Part shown: in pieces, positions 40,172 to 50,418 of the stretch
How positions within the stretch are numbered: position 1 is the stretch's first letter
Layout of the letters: each line of letters starts with the position of its first letter
Assembly: GCF_006171285.1 (NCBI RefSeq)
Contig: NZ_CP040889.1
Location: 3,472,001-3,536,000 of the forward strand
From: Leclercia adecarboxylata
GTDB taxonomy: Bacteria; Pseudomonadota; Gammaproteobacteria; Enterobacterales; Enterobacteriaceae
Direction of reading: 5' to 3'
Length of the DNA stretch: 64,000 nt
The notes under the pieces: model-generated
Database searches by the model: none
What the model was told of the DNA's origin: nothing
Seen by the model: the letters and a program-made list of their open reading frames with translations, nothing else
Translations under genes and position numbers: made by a program

Positions 40172-41857
40172 ATGTCGTCAGGTAAGTATCGCCAGCAAGA
40201 GATCCGCGCCCCACGTGGCACCCGGCTGAATGCCAAAAGCTGGCTCACCGAAGCCCCGCTGCGCATGTTAATGAACAATCTCGATCCTGAGGTGGCGGAG
40301 AATCCTCACGAGCTGGTGGTGTACGGCGGTATTGGCCGCGCCGCGCGCAACTGGGAGTGTTACGACGCCATTGTCGCCGCGCTCACCGAACTGGAAAACG
40401 ACGAAACCCTGCTGGTGCAATCCGGCAAACCGGTCGGCGTATTCAAAACCCACAAAAACGCCCCGCGCGTGCTGATCGCCAACTCCAACCTGGTGCCGCA
40501 CTGGGCCACCTGGGAACACTTCAACGAGCTGGATGCGAAAGGGCTGGCGATGTATGGCCAGATGACCGCCGGGAGCTGGATCTACATCGGCAGCCAGGGC
40601 ATTGTCCAGGGCACCTACGAGACCTTCGTTGAAGCGGGTCGTCAGCACTATAACGGCTCCCTGAAAGGGCGCTGGGTACTGACCGCAGGCTTAGGCGGCA
40701 TGGGCGGTGCACAGCCGCTGGCGGCGACCCTCGCCGGTGCCTGCTCCCTGAACATCGAGTGCCAGCAAAGCCGCATCGATTTCCGGCTGCGCACCCGCTA
40801 CGTTGACGAGCAGGCCGAGTCGCTGGATGACGCCCTGGCGCGGATCAAAAAATACACCGACGAAGGTCGGGCAGTTTCCATCGCCCTGTGCGGCAACGCC
40901 GCCGATATCGTGCCGGAACTGGTGGCGCGCGGCGTGCGTCCGGACCTGGTCACCGACCAGACCAGCGCTCACGATCCCCTCCACGGCTACCTGCCAAAAG
41001 GCTGGAGCTGGGAAGAGTATCAGCAGAAAGCGCAGCAGGATCCCGAAGGCACCGTGCTGGCGGCGAAGCGCTCCATGGCCGACCACGTCAACGCGATGCT
41101 GGCCTTCAGCCAGCAGGGCGTGCCGACGTTCGACTACGGCAACAACATTCGCCAGATGGCGAAAGAGATGGGCGTGACCAACGCCTTTGACTTCCCGGGC
41201 TTCGTCCCGGCCTACATCCGCCCGCTGTTTTGCCGCGGCATCGGCCCGTTCCGCTGGGTGGCCCTCTCCGGCGACCCGGAAGACATCTACAAAACCGACG
41301 CCAAAGTGAAAGAGATCGTCGCTGACGATGAGCACCTTCATCACTGGCTGGATATGGCCCGGGAGCGCATTAACTTCCAGGGCCTGCCGGCGCGTATCTG
41401 CTGGGTAGGGCTGGAGTGGCGTCAGAAGCTGGGCCTGGCCTTTAACGAAATGGTCCGCAGCGGAGAAGTCTCTGCGCCCATCGTCATTGGCCGCGACCAT
41501 CTCGACTCCGGCTCGGTCGCCAGCCCGAACCGCGAAACCGAAGCGATGCAGGACGGCTCCGACGCGGTCTCCGACTGGCCGCTGCTGAACGCGCTGCTCA
41601 ATACCGCCAGCGGCGCGACCTGGGTCTCGCTGCACCACGGCGGCGGCGTGGGCATGGGCTTCTCCCAGCATGCCGGGATGGTCATCGTCTGCGACGGCAC
41701 CGATGAAGCCGCGGCGCGTATTGCCCGCGTCCTGCACAACGACCCGGCAACCGGCGTTATGCGCCATGCGGATGCCGGATATGACATTGCCATTGCCTGT
41801 GCGAAAGAGCAGGGGCTGAACCTGCCGATGATCGCTGCTAACCAAGGAAAGCACTGA
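40172..41857 (+). CDS. hutU: Urocanate hydratase HutU
   Basis: NAD-dependent urocanase of 561 aa, second step of histidine breakdown. Characteristic stretches are [41 protein letters not shown] (in part), and the active-site region ending [25 protein letters not shown] with [12 protein letters not shown] 40172 after ACGAGGAGCACACA was chosen over the upstream frame, which runs through the operator. The stop overlaps hutH (TGATG). Confidence 0.97.
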   Translation: MSSGKYRQQEIRAPRGTRLNAKSWLTEAPLRMLMNNLDPEVAENPHELVVYGGIGRAARNWECYDAIVAALTELENDETLLVQSGKPVGVFKTHKNAPRVLIANSNLVPHWATWEHFNELDAKGLAMYGQMTAGSWIYIGSQGIVQGTYETFVEAGRQHYNGSLKGRWVLTAGLGGMGGAQPLAATLAGACSLNIECQQSRIDFRLRTRYVDEQAESLDDALARIKKYTDEGRAVSIALCGNAADIVPELVARGVRPDLVTDQTSAHDPLHGYLPKGWSWEEYQQKAQQDPEGTVLAAKRSMADHVNAMLAFSQQGVPTFDYGNNIRQMAKEMGVTNAFDFPGFVPAYIRPLFCRGIGPFRWVALSGDPEDIYKTDAKVKEIVADDEHLHHWLDMARERINFQGLPARICWVGLEWRQKLGLAFNEMVRSGEVSAPIVIGRDHLDSGSVASPNRETEAMQDGSDAVSDWPLLNALLNTASGATWVSLHHGGGVGMGFSQHAGMVIVCDGTDEAAARIARVLHNDPATGVMRHADAGYDIAIACAKEQGLNLPMIAANQGKH

Positions 41858-43377
41858 TGAATGCCTTAACACTGACGCCCGGCACTCTGACTCTGGCGCA
41901 GCTTCGCCAGGTCTGGCAGCAGCCGCTCCAGCTGACTCTCGACGACGCCGCCCATCAGGCGATTAACGACAGCGTCGCCTGCGTGGAAGCCATTGTCGCC
42001 GAAGGGCGCACCGCCTACGGCATTAATACCGGCTTTGGCCTGCTGGCCCAGACGCGCATCGCCACGCACGATCTGGAAAACCTGCAGCGTTCGCTGGTGC
42101 TCTCCCACGCTGCGGGCGTCGGCGAGCCGCTGGACGACGACATTGTGCGTCTGATGATGGTGCTGAAAATCAACAGCCTGGCGCGCGGTTTTTCCGGCAT
42201 CCGCCTGAGCGTGATCCAGGCGCTGATTGCGCTGGTCAATGCGGGTGTGTATCCGTGGATCCCGGCTAAAGGTTCCGTGGGGGCATCCGGGGATTTAGCC
42301 CCGCTGGCGCACATGTCACTGACCCTGCTTGGCGAGGGTAAAGCCCGCTACCGTGGCGAGTGGTTACCGGCCGCAACCGCCCTGCAAAAAGCGGGGCTGG
42401 CCCCGGTGACGCTGGCGGCAAAAGAGGGGCTGGCGCTGCTGAACGGCACCCAGGCCTCCACCGCCTTTGCCCTGCGCGGCCTGTTTGAAGCTGAAGATCT
42501 GTTTGCCTCGGCGGTGGTCTGCGGAGCGCTGACCACCGAAGCGGTGCTTGGCTCCCGTCGTCCGTTCGATGCCCGTATCCACGAGGTACGAGGCCAGCGC
42601 GGGCAGATCGACGCCGCCGCGCTGTTCCGCCACGTTCTCACCGACACCAGCGCCATTGCCGATTCGCATCACAACTGCGAGAAGGTGCAGGATCCGTACT
42701 CCCTGCGCTGTCAGCCGCAGGTGATGGGGGCCTGCCTGACCCAGCTGCGCCAGGCGGCCGAGGTGCTGCTGGTGGAATCCAACGCCGTTTCCGATAACCC
42801 GCTGGTCTTCGCAGCGGAAAACGAGGTGGTCTCTGGCGGTAACTTCCACGCCGAACCGGTGGCGATGGCGGCAGATAATCTGGCGCTGGCGATTGCCGAG
42901 ATCGGCGCGCTCTCTGAGCGCCGCATCGCCCTGATGATGGATAAACACATGTCCCAGCTGCCGCCGTTCCTGGTGCGTAACGGTGGGGTGAACTCCGGGT
43001 TTATGATTGCTCAGGTGACCGCCGCCGCGCTGGCGAGCGAGAACAAGGCGCTGTCGCACCCGCACAGCGTTGACAGCCTGCCGACCTCGGCCAACCAGGA
43101 AGACCATGTTTCGATGGCGCCAGCGGCAGGTCGTCGTCTGTGGGAGATGACCGGCAATACCCGTGGCGTGCTGGCGGTGGAGTGGCTGGCGGCCGCTCAG
43201 GGTTGCGATCTGCGTGATGGCCTCACCTCCAGCCCGCTGCTGGAGCAGGCGCGTCATATTCTGCGGGAGAAGGTTGCGCACTATGATGATGACCGCTTCT
43301 TTGCCCCGGATATTGATGCGGCGATTGAATTGCTGAGCAAAGGGAGCCTGGTGGGGTTGTTGCCGGGATTCCTGTAA
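41857..43377 (+). CDS. hutH: Histidine ammonia-lyase HutH
   Basis: 506 aa. Deaminates histidine to trans-urocanate. The Ala-Ser-Gly triplet that cyclises to the MIO electrophile lies in [16 protein letters not shown] (about residues 140-155). The active-site Tyr region is [13 protein letters not shown]. Coupled to hutU. It is followed by a REP pair and the convergent ybhB. Confidence 0.98.
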   Translation: MNALTLTPGTLTLAQLRQVWQQPLQLTLDDAAHQAINDSVACVEAIVAEGRTAYGINTGFGLLAQTRIATHDLENLQRSLVLSHAAGVGEPLDDDIVRLMMVLKINSLARGFSGIRLSVIQALIALVNAGVYPWIPAKGSVGASGDLAPLAHMSLTLLGEGKARYRGEWLPAATALQKAGLAPVTLAAKEGLALLNGTQASTAFALRGLFEAEDLFASAVVCGALTTEAVLGSRRPFDARIHEVRGQRGQIDAAALFRHVLTDTSAIADSHHNCEKVQDPYSLRCQPQVMGACLTQLRQAAEVLLVESNAVSDNPLVFAAENEVVSGGNFHAEPVAMAADNLALAIAEIGALSERRIALMMDKHMSQLPPFLVRNGGVNSGFMIAQVTAAALASENKALSHPHSVDSLPTSANQEDHVSMAPAAGRRLWEMTGNTRGVLAVEWLAAAQGCDLRDGLTSSPLLEQARHILREKVAHYDDDRFFAPDIDAAIELLSKGSLVGLLPGFL

Positions 43378-43390
43378 AAACACCTATGCA

Positions 43391-43467
43391 AAACCGTAGG
43401 CCGGGTTAGGCGAAGCCGCCACCCGGCAAATGCCCGGCGGCGCTGCGCTTGCACGGGCCTACGGTTT
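43391..43467. repeat. Inverted REP pair (BIME) between hutH and ybhB
   Basis: Two GC-rich REP units in opposite orientation, bounded by AAACCGTAGG and CCTACGGTTT. Each has the GTAGGCCGGGT/ACCCGGCA-type palindrome. The pair can fold into one long stem between the two convergent genes. Confidence 0.8.
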
Positions 43468-43480
43468 CACCCGGCTATTT

Positions 43481-43957
43481 TTACGAATACATCGCCGTAA
43501 TCGACGCACTACCCAGGCTGTGGAAATGGACGTTAAAGCCCACCATTGCACCGCTCGCCTCTTCATTCACCTCGATTTTTTCCACGTTCAGGGCATGCAC
43601 CGTAAAGATATAGCGGTGGGTTTCGCCTTTTGGCGGTGCCGCGCCGCCGTAGCCCGCTTTGCCAAAATCGGTGCGGGTCTGCACCGCGCCGTCCGGCAGG
43701 GCGACCAGCGAAGAGCCGGAACCCTGCGGCAGCACGCGGGTGTCGGCCGGGAGATTGGCGACAACCCAGTGCCACCAGCCGGAGCCGGTCGGGGCGTCCG
43801 GGTCATAACAGGTGACGACAAAGCTTTTGGTGCCCGACGGCACCTCGTCCCAGGCCAGATGCGGAGAGATATTATCCCCCTCATAACCCATGCCGTTAAA
43901 CACGTGGCGCAGGGGGAGTTTATCCCCGTCGCGCAGATCCTGACTGATAAGTTTCAT
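43481..43957 (-). CDS. ybhB: YbhB/RKIP-PEBP-like protein
   Basis: 158-aa protein of the phosphatidylethanolamine-binding/Raf-kinase-inhibitor family, with the ligand-pocket motifs YDPDAPTGSGWWHWVVANLP and GYGGAAPPKGETHRYIFTVHAL. Cytoplasmic, with no signal peptide. Its biological role in enterobacteria is unclear. Start ATG 43957 after GGAGGAAC. It is transcribed away from bioA in the same direction. Confidence 0.95.
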   Translation of the reverse strand: MKLISQDLRDGDKLPLRHVFNGMGYEGDNISPHLAWDEVPSGTKSFVVTCYDPDAPTGSGWWHWVVANLPADTRVLPQGSGSSLVALPDGAVQTRTDFGKAGYGGAAPPKGETHRYIFTVHALNVEKIEVNEEASGAMVGFNVHFHSLGSASITAMYS

Positions 43958-44001
43958 GTTGTTCCTCCGTATTAAGCTCTGCCAGAAGTGTAACGCATAA
44001 A

Positions 44002-45291
44002 CTAAACAGTAAAGTGCGCAGGCTCCTGAACGGCATCCACCACGGCGCGGGTCAGCTTGCTGAGTTGGGCGCGGCTTATCACATACGGCGGCATCAGATA
44101 GATCAATTTCCCGAACGGGCGCACCCAGACCCCGCGCGCCACAAAGAAGCGCTGCAGCGCCGCCATATTCACCGGATGGGTGGTTTCGACGACGCCAATC
44201 GCCCCTAATACCCGCACGTCGGCCACATACTCAGACTCCCGCGCTGCCTCCAGCTCCTCGTTGAGCTGGGTTTCGATGGCGGCGACCTGGGTCTGCCACT
44301 CGCCGCTCTCCAGCAGGGCCAGGCTTTCGCTGGCGACGGCGCAGGCCAGCGGGTTACCCATAAAGGTCGGGCCGTGCATAAAGCAGCCCGCTTCGCCGTT
44401 GCTGATGGTCTCGGCCACCTGGCGGGTGGTGAGGGTGGCGGAGAGGGTCATGGTGCCCCCGGTCAGGGCTTTGCCGAGGCACAGGATGTCCGGGGTAATG
44501 CCCGCGTGCTCGCAGGCAAACAGCTTGCCGGTACGCCCGAAGCCGGTGGCGATCTCATCGGCAATCAGCAGAATGCCTTCCCGGTCGCACATCCTGCGAA
44601 TGCGCTTCAGCCACTCGGGATGGTACATGCGCATTCCGCCCGCGCCCTGCACGATGGGCTCGAGGATCACCGCCGCAATCTCGTGGCGATGGGCGGCCAT
44701 CAGGCGGGCGAAGCTGACCATATCCATTTCATCCCACTCGCCGTCGAAGCGGCTCTGGGGTGCCGGGGCAAACAGGTTTTCCGGCAGATAGCCCTTCCAC
44801 AGGCTGTGCATCGAGTTGTCCGGGTCGCAGGCCGACATCGCCCCGAAGGTATCGCCGTGGTAGCCGTTGCGGAAGGTGAGGAACCGCTGGCGGGATTCGC
44901 CCTTAGCGTGCCAGTACTGCAACGCCATCTTCATCGCCACTTCCACCGCCACCGAGCCTGAATCGGCAAGGAACACGCACTCCAGCGCGTCGGGGGTCAT
45001 CGCCACCAGTCGACGACAGAGGTCCACCGCGGGCGGATGGGTGATCCCGCCGAACATCACGTGCGACATGCGGTCAATCTGCGCCTTCATCGCCGCATTC
45101 AGCCGGGGGTGGTTGTAGCCGTGAATGGCCGCCCACCAGGAGGACATCCCGTCTACCAGCTGCTCGCCGCTGGCCAGGGTCAGCTCGCAGCCGTGGGCTT
45201 CCGTCACCGGATAAACTGGCAGGGGCTGGGTCATGGAGGTGTAGGGATGCCAGATGTGGCGCTGATCGAATGCGAGATCGTCCGTTGTCAT
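44002..45291 (-). CDS. bioA: Adenosylmethionine-8-amino-7-oxononanoate aminotransferase BioA
   Basis: PLP enzyme of 429 aa that makes 7,8-diaminopelargonate for biotin, using SAM as amino donor. The PLP Lys is in [16 protein letters not shown]. Other motifs are [14 protein letters not shown] and [21 protein letters not shown]. The frame continues across the operator to 45411, but ATG 45291 ([17 protein letters not shown]) matches the family start, and transcription begins inside the operator region. Confidence 0.97.
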   Translation of the reverse strand: MTTDDLAFDQRHIWHPYTSMTQPLPVYPVTEAHGCELTLASGEQLVDGMSSWWAAIHGYNHPRLNAAMKAQIDRMSHVMFGGITHPPAVDLCRRLVAMTPDALECVFLADSGSVAVEVAMKMALQYWHAKGESRQRFLTFRNGYHGDTFGAMSACDPDNSMHSLWKGYLPENLFAPAPQSRFDGEWDEMDMVSFARLMAAHRHEIAAVILEPIVQGAGGMRMYHPEWLKRIRRMCDREGILLIADEIATGFGRTGKLFACEHAGITPDILCLGKALTGGTMTLSATLTTRQVAETISNGEAGCFMHGPTFMGNPLACAVASESLALLESGEWQTQVAAIETQLNEELEAARESEYVADVRVLGAIGVVETTHPVNMAALQRFFVARGVWVRPFGKLIYLMPPYVISRAQLSKLTRAVVDAVQEPAHFTV

Positions 45292-45297
45292 AATCGA

Positions 45298-45333
45298 CTT
45301 GTAAACCATTTTGAAAACATTTAGGTTTACAAG
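45298..45333. promoter_or_regulatory. Bidirectional bio operator (BirA site)
   Basis: Perfect ten-base arms CTTGTAAACC and GGTTTACAAG separated by 16 bp, located between the divergent bioA and bioB. This is the canonical operator for the BirA-biotinyl-AMP repressor and contains the face-to-face promoters. Confidence 0.92.
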
Positions 45334-45378
45334 CATAAACCGAAACCATCCTGAACTAAACCCCTTTGGAGATGCCCC

Positions 45379-46419
45379 ATGGCTCACCAGACTCGCTGGA
45401 CAATGTCGCAAGTCACTGCTTTATTTGAAAAACCCCTTCTTGAACTGCTGTTTGAAGCGCAGCAGATCCACCGTCAGCACTTCGATCCGCAGCAGGTTCA
45501 GGTGAGCACGCTGCTGTCGATCAAAACCGGTGCCTGCCCGGAAGACTGCAAATACTGCCCGCAAAGTGCGCGCTACAAAACCGGCCTCGAATCCGAGCGG
45601 CTGATGGAGGTGGAGCAGGTGCTGGAGTCTGCCCGCCAGGCGAAAAATGCCGGTTCAACCCGTTTCTGCATGGGCGCGGCGTGGAAAAATCCCCACGAGC
45701 GTGACATGCCGTACCTTGAGCAGATGGTGCAGGGCGTGAAGGCGATGGGCCTCGAAGCCTGTATGACGCTCGGCACCCTGGACGACACCCAGGCGCAGCG
45801 CCTGGCCTCGGCGAGGCTGGATTACTACAACCACAACCTCGACACCTCCCCGGAGTTCTACGGCAATATCATCACCACCCGTACCTACCAGGAGCGCCTG
45901 GACACCCTGGACAAAGTGCGCGATGCGGGCATTAAGGTCTGCTCGGGCGGGATCGTGGGCCTGGGTGAAACGGTGACCGACCGTGCCGGTCTGCTGCTGC
46001 AGCTGGCTAATCTCCCGACCCCGCCGGAGAGCGTGCCGATCAACATGCTGGTGAAGGTGAAAGGCACCCCGCTGGCGGATAACGACGACGTCGACGCCTT
46101 TGACTTCATCCGCACCATTGCGGTGGCGCGCGTGATGATGCCAACCTCGTACGTGCGTCTCTCTGCCGGTCGCGAGCAGATGAACGAGCAGACCCAGGCG
46201 ATGTGCTTTATGGCCGGGGCCAACTCCATTTTCTACGGCTGCAAGCTGCTGACCACGCCGAACCCGGAAGAGGACAAAGACGTCCAGCTGTTCCGCAAGC
46301 TGGGGCTGAACCCGCAGCAGACCGCCGTTCTTACAGGCGATAACGAGCAGCAGCACCAGCTGGAACAGCAGCTTTTCAACGCCGATACCGACCAGTTCTA
46401 CAACGCGGCGACGGTATGA
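45379..46419 (+). CDS. bioB: Biotin synthase BioB
   Basis: Radical-SAM enzyme of 346 aa that inserts sulfur into dethiobiotin. The CxxxCxxC motif is in [13 protein letters not shown] (Cys53, 57 and 60). Second-cluster residues are in [16 protein letters not shown] and [15 protein letters not shown] 45379 after TTTGGAGATGCCCC. It overlaps bioF by four bases. Confidence 0.98.
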   Translation: MAHQTRWTMSQVTALFEKPLLELLFEAQQIHRQHFDPQQVQVSTLLSIKTGACPEDCKYCPQSARYKTGLESERLMEVEQVLESARQAKNAGSTRFCMGAAWKNPHERDMPYLEQMVQGVKAMGLEACMTLGTLDDTQAQRLASARLDYYNHNLDTSPEFYGNIITTRTYQERLDTLDKVRDAGIKVCSGGIVGLGETVTDRAGLLLQLANLPTPPESVPINMLVKVKGTPLADNDDVDAFDFIRTIAVARVMMPTSYVRLSAGREQMNEQTQAMCFMAGANSIFYGCKLLTTPNPEEDKDVQLFRKLGLNPQQTAVLTGDNEQQHQLEQQLFNADTDQFYNAATV

Positions 46420-47573
46420 CCTGGCAACAACGTATTGATGCCGCCCTCGATGCCCGTCGGGCGGCAGACGCGCTGCGCGTGCGCACAACGGTGGAGAACG
46501 GCGCAGGCCGTTTTCTCACCCGCGACCAGCGGCGCTACTGCAATTTTTCCAGCAACGACTATCTCGGTCTGAGCCAGCACCCGGCCATTATCCGCGCCTG
46601 GCAGCAGGGGGCGGAGCAGTACGGGGTAGGCAGCGGCGGCTCCGGCCACGTCAGCGGCTATACCACCGCGCATCAGGCGCTGGAGGAGCATCTTGCCGAC
46701 TGGCTTGGCTATCCCCGCGCGCTGCTGTTTATCTCCGGCTTTGCCGCCAATCAGGCGCTGATTGCTGCCCTCACCGATAAAACCGACCGTATTGTCGCCG
46801 ACCGCCTGAGCCATGCCTCCCTGCTGGAGGCGGCCAGCCACAGCCCGGCGCAGCTTCGCCGTTTTGCCCATAACGATGTCGCCCAGCTGGCCTCCCTGCT
46901 GGATAAACCCTGCGACGGCCAGCAGCTGGTGGTGACCGAAGGGATTTTCAGTATGGACGGCGACAGCGCTCCGCTGGCCGATATCCATGCTGCGGCCCGG
47001 CGTCACGGCAGCTGGCTGCTGGTGGACGATGCCCACGGGATTGGCGTCACAGGCCCGCAAGGGCGGGGCAGTGCGGCCAGCCAGGGCGTCAAACCCGAGC
47101 TGCTGGTGGTGACCTTTGGCAAAGGCGTCGGGGTGAGCGGCGCGGCGGTGCTGTGCAGCGATTCTGTCGCCAACTATCTGCTGCAGTTTGCCCGGCATCT
47201 GATCTACAGCACCAGCATGCCGCCTGCCCAGGCGGTGGCGCTGCGGGCGGCGTTTGACCTTATTCGCAGCGACGAAGGGGAGGCGCGTCGGCAGCGACTG
47301 GCGGCCCATATCCACCAGTTCCGCGCAGGCGTGCGTGACCTCCCGGTGGAGGTCACCGCTTCCCAAAGCGCCATTCAGCCGCTGATTGTGGGTGAAAATG
47401 ACCGCGCCCTGCACCTGGCGCAGACCCTCAGGGAACAGGGGATCTGGGTGACGGCTATCCGTCCGCCCACCGTCCCGACGGGAACCGCGCGCCTGCGCCT
47501 GACCCTGACGGCGGCGCATGAAGCGTCCGACATCACCGCGTTACTGGAGGCGCTGCATGGCGCAAGTGAATAA
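46416..47573 (+). CDS. bioF: 8-amino-7-oxononanoate synthase BioF
   Basis: PLP-dependent alpha-oxoamine synthase of 385 aa that condenses pimeloyl-ACP with alanine. Motifs are [39 protein letters not shown] and the PLP Lys in [15 protein letters not shown]. Start ATG overlaps the bioB stop (ATGA). The 3' end overlaps bioC by 17 bp. Confidence 0.97.
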   Translation: MTWQQRIDAALDARRAADALRVRTTVENGAGRFLTRDQRRYCNFSSNDYLGLSQHPAIIRAWQQGAEQYGVGSGGSGHVSGYTTAHQALEEHLADWLGYPRALLFISGFAANQALIAALTDKTDRIVADRLSHASLLEAASHSPAQLRRFAHNDVAQLASLLDKPCDGQQLVVTEGIFSMDGDSAPLADIHAAARRHGSWLLVDDAHGIGVTGPQGRGSAASQGVKPELLVVTFGKGVGVSGAAVLCSDSVANYLLQFARHLIYSTSMPPAQAVALRAAFDLIRSDEGEARRQRLAAHIHQFRAGVRDLPVEVTASQSAIQPLIVGENDRALHLAQTLREQGIWVTAIRPPTVPTGTARLRLTLTAAHEASDITALLEALHGASE

Positions 47574-48312
47574 ACAGGCGATTGCCGCTGCTTTTGGCCG
47601 GGCGGCGCAGAGCTACTCCCGTCATGACGCGCTCCAGCGGCAAAGCGCTGACGGACTGCGGGCGCTGCTGGCAGACACCACCTTTGCCAGCGTGCTGGAC
47701 GCTGGCTGCGGGCCGGGCAGCAACAGCCTGGCCTGGCGCAGTGCCGGAAGCCTGGTGACGGCGATGGATCTCAGCGCCCCGATGCTGGACGAAGCGCGGC
47801 GCAACCAGGCGGCCGACCACTATCTGCAGGCCGATATCGAAGCCATCCCCCTGGCGGACGGGCAGTTTAGCCTTGTCTGGAGCCATCTGGCGGTGCAGTG
47901 GTGCACCAGCCTGCCGCAGGCGCTGGCCGAGCTCTGGCGGGTGGCGAAACCCGGGGGCAAGGTGGCCTTTACCACCCTGCTGAAGGACTCTCTGCCGGAG
48001 CTGAATCAGGCCTGGCTTGCGGTGGACACGCAGCCGCACGCCAACCGTTTTCTGACCGGGGAACAGGTCGCCGGGGCGTTATCCGGCTGGCGGCACCGCT
48101 CTGCGATCCAGACCGTCACCCTGCTGTTTGACGATGCCCTCAGCGCCATGCAATCCCTGAAGGGGATCGGCGCCACCCATCTGCATGCCGGGCGGGCCGG
48201 GAAGCCGTTAACCCGCGGGCAATTGCAGACGCTGGCGCAGGCGTGGCCGCAGCGTGAAGGCAAATTCCCGCTCTCTTATCAACTTTTTCATGGAATTATC
48301 GAACGTGACTGA
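47557..48312 (+). CDS. bioC: Malonyl-ACP O-methyltransferase BioC
   Basis: SAM-dependent methyltransferase of 251 aa that caps malonyl-ACP to start pimelate synthesis. SAM-binding motif I is [16 protein letters not shown] (about 43-58). Motif IV is [13 protein letters not shown]. The frame opens at 47518, but ATG 47557 ([18 protein letters not shown]) is the conserved start and lies inside the bioF end, consistent with coupled translation. Confidence 0.96.
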   Translation: MAQVNKQAIAAAFGRAAQSYSRHDALQRQSADGLRALLADTTFASVLDAGCGPGSNSLAWRSAGSLVTAMDLSAPMLDEARRNQAADHYLQADIEAIPLADGQFSLVWSHLAVQWCTSLPQALAELWRVAKPGGKVAFTTLLKDSLPELNQAWLAVDTQPHANRFLTGEQVAGALSGWRHRSAIQTVTLLFDDALSAMQSLKGIGATHLHAGRAGKPLTRGQLQTLAQAWPQREGKFPLSYQLFHGIIERD

Positions 48313-49009
48313 ACGCTATTTCGTTACCGGCACCGACACCGAGGTCGGTAAAACCGTGGCCAGCACCGCACTGCTGCAGGCGGCGCGGGCGCTGGGCCGC
48401 AATACCGCAGGATACAAGCCGGTCGCCTCGGGGAGCGAGATGACCCCCGAGGGGCTGCGTAACAGCGACGCGCTGGCGCTGCAGCACAACAGCAGCGTGG
48501 CGCTCAGCTATCAGGCGGTAAACCCTTACACCTTCGCGGAGCCCACCTCGCCGCATATCATCAGCGCCGACGAGCAGCGCCCCATCGAATTCAGCGCGCT
48601 CACTGCCGGGCTACGTGCGCTGGAGAGCCAGGCCGACTGGGTGCTGGTGGAAGGGGCTGGCGGCTGGTTTACGCCGCTTTCAGACGAGCAGACCTTTGCC
48701 GACTGGGCGATTGCCGAGCGGCTGCCGGTGATCCTGGTGGTGGGGGTGAAGCTGGGCTGCATCAACCACGCGATGCTCACCGCCCAGGCGATCCGCCAGG
48801 CGGGGCTGCATTTTGCGGGCTGGGTGGCCAACGTGGTGGTGGCCCCCGGCAAACGCCACGGGGAATACATGGCGACGCTTAAACGCGTGCTGCCCGCACC
48901 GCTGCTGGGGGAGATCTCCTGGCTTGGCGACGAGGCCGACACCGCGGACATCGGGCGTTATCTCTCTCTTAACGCGCTGACGCCGTCGGCCCCATCCAGT
49001 GGGCGATAA
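48305..49009 (+). CDS. bioD: Dethiobiotin synthetase BioD
   Basis: ATP-dependent carboxylase of 234 aa that closes the ureido ring of dethiobiotin. P-loop [16 protein letters not shown] (residues 5-20), YKPVASGSE, and [15 protein letters not shown]. Start GTG 48305 lies within the bioC stop (8-bp overlap) and aligns with the E. coli start. An ATG at 48290 is an alternative. The C-terminus, [14 protein letters not shown], is about nine residues longer than in E. coli and runs antiparallel over the last 41 bp of the neighbouring ABC gene. Confidence 0.95.
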   Translation: MTERYFVTGTDTEVGKTVASTALLQAARALGRNTAGYKPVASGSEMTPEGLRNSDALALQHNSSVALSYQAVNPYTFAEPTSPHIISADEQRPIEFSALTAGLRALESQADWVLVEGAGGWFTPLSDEQTFADWAIAERLPVILVVGVKLGCINHAMLTAQAIRQAGLHFAGWVANVVVAPGKRHGEYMATLKRVLPAPLLGEISWLGDEADTADIGRYLSLNALTPSAPSSGR

Positions 49010-49673
49010 GCGGGGCATCCAGCTCGCTGACCCGGCCCTGGGCCACGTTGCGCCCGCGATACAGCAGGCAAAAGCGATCTGCCACCCGGCGGATCAGCGA
49101 CAGGTGCTGCTCGGCCAGCAGCACCGATAATCCCAGCTCGCGGCTAAGCCTGAGCAGCAGCTGCGCCAGCTTGACGCTAAACTGCTGGCTGGCGCCACGG
49201 CTGGGCTCGTCGAGGATCAGCAGGCGAGGGCGGGTCACCAGCGCGTTCGCCAGCGCCAGCTGATACTGCTGGTCGTCGTTAAGCCCTGACGCCCGCAGCT
49301 GGCGTAGCGGGTAAAGCTCCGGGAAGAACTCAAAAATATCGCTGCTCACCGGCCCACCTTCGTTCCCTTTCGCCATCCGCGCGATATGCAGATTCTCCTC
49401 TACCGTCAGCTGCGAAAAGATCCGCCGTTCCTGCGGCACAAAGCTAATGCCCGCGCCCGGGCTTAATTCGCAGGGGGAGGCCCCGGCGTCATGCCAGACC
49501 ATCGAGCCGCTGGCGATGGGCAGCAGGCCAGCGATACAGCTTACAAGGGTTGTTTTCCCCATTCCGGGCAGCCCGACCACCCCGGTACAGACGCCGGGGG
49601 GCAGGTCGAGATCAACGTTCCACAGGGTGTGGCGATCCCCGTAATACTGATTCACGGCACGCAGGCTCAACAT
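48969..49673 (-). CDS. Orphan UrtE/LivF-like ABC ATPase with degenerate signature
   Basis: 234-aa ATP-binding protein of the branched-chain amino acid/urea transporter type. It begins MLSLRAVNQYYGDRHTLWNV, with A-loop Tyr in QYYG. Walker A GLPGMGKTTLVS, Q-loop ISFVPQERRIFSQLTVEENL, Walker B LLILDEPSRGAS and switch His in LLAEQHLSL are intact. The signature, normally LSGGQQQ, reads SGLNDDQQYQLALANAL. No permease, binding protein or second ATPase is nearby. The start follows AAGGAG. It is convergent with bioD, overlapping it by 41 bp. The substrate is unknown, and it could be a relic, a regulator or a subunit working in trans. Confidence 0.82.
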   Translation of the reverse strand: MLSLRAVNQYYGDRHTLWNVDLDLPPGVCTGVVGLPGMGKTTLVSCIAGLLPIASGSMVWHDAGASPCELSPGAGISFVPQERRIFSQLTVEENLHIARMAKGNEGGPVSSDIFEFFPELYPLRQLRASGLNDDQQYQLALANALVTRPRLLILDEPSRGASQQFSVKLAQLLLRLSRELGLSVLLAEQHLSLIRRVADRFCLLYRGRNVAQGRVSELDAPLIAHWMGPTASAR

Positions 49674-49998
49674 GGTGTTTCTCCTTAACAGACGTTGATG
49701 ACCTCAGAAACACTGCAAGACTCTTGCCACCGCCCGTAAAAAGGCGATTAAACATCTCTTTTTCGGAATCCACTCAGAAAGCAGCCTCAGCGGGGAGGGA
49801 ACCTGCACTACGTCGGTGCCACGAAGGGTGCGACTGGTGCAGCCACCATTTGAACGAAATGTGAGCAATCTCTCATCAATTCGTTATCTGATTTTCGGCA
49901 TCAGATCGCCAAAATTGGGCGATAAAAATTTTTTACCGTCGCGCTGTGGGCAAAAACCGGGAATTAGCTGAGTCACGCTCCGTATGGCCTGGAAGCAG

Positions 49999-50021
49999 TT
50001 ATCCACTATTCCTGTGGATAA
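49999..50021. promoter_or_regulatory. Inverted pair of DnaA boxes
   Basis: TTATCCACT (one mismatch) at 49999-50007 and TGTGGATAA at 50013-50021, a perfect DnaA box TTATCCACA on the minus strand, 5 bp apart. A DnaA box has been described upstream of E. coli uvrB. The function here is inferred. Confidence 0.7.
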
Positions 50022-50319
50022 CCATGTGCATTAGAGTTAGAAAACACAAGGTAAGCGAGAGAATACGCGGCCTGCGCCTGAATTGATGCGAAACGCGTCT
50101 TTTTGAAAATTTGAAATTGAATCAAAGCGTTAAATAAAATCAATCTCTGTCATTAAACTGTCAACGTAATGCGCTAAAGTCCGGCGTCTCGCCTTGACAA
50201 ATGTTAAAAATTAAAAAGTTCTGGGGATAACCCTGCATTGATGGAATTTTATCCCGTCTCAGCCTAAATTTTGTTCAACTTTGTTTGATTCCTGACCTGA
50301 GTGGCACAAAACAACGTGG

Positions 50320-50347
50320 TTGCCACTGGCTTTATATCCAGTATAAT
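50320..50347 (+). promoter_or_regulatory. uvrB promoter with LexA box
   Basis: -35 TTGCCA (50320-50325), a 16-bp spacer and -10 TATAAT (50342-50347). The SOS box CACTGGCTTTATATCCAGTA (50324-50343, CTG-N10-CAG) fills the spacer, so LexA would block polymerase directly. Confidence 0.88.
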
Positions 50348-50418
50348 TTACTGGCAAAAATAGCCATCCAGAGTAAAATTACTCACCTGCCGTATCAACC
50401 ATCATCAGGTCGCCGTTC

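Larger units (their letters stand above)
49674..50418. promoter_or_regulatory. Long intergenic region upstream of uvrB
   Basis: 745 bp without a convincing gene. The left part is the leader of the ABC gene (transcribed leftwards). The middle has a pair of inverted DnaA boxes near 50010. The right part is AT-rich and carries TTGACA elements and the LexA-controlled uvrB promoter. Confidence 0.6.

Noticed and set aside
40691..41872. 393-codon minus-strand open frame over hutU
   Set aside because: Antisense shadow of a fully conserved gene, with no family resemblance or upstream signals.
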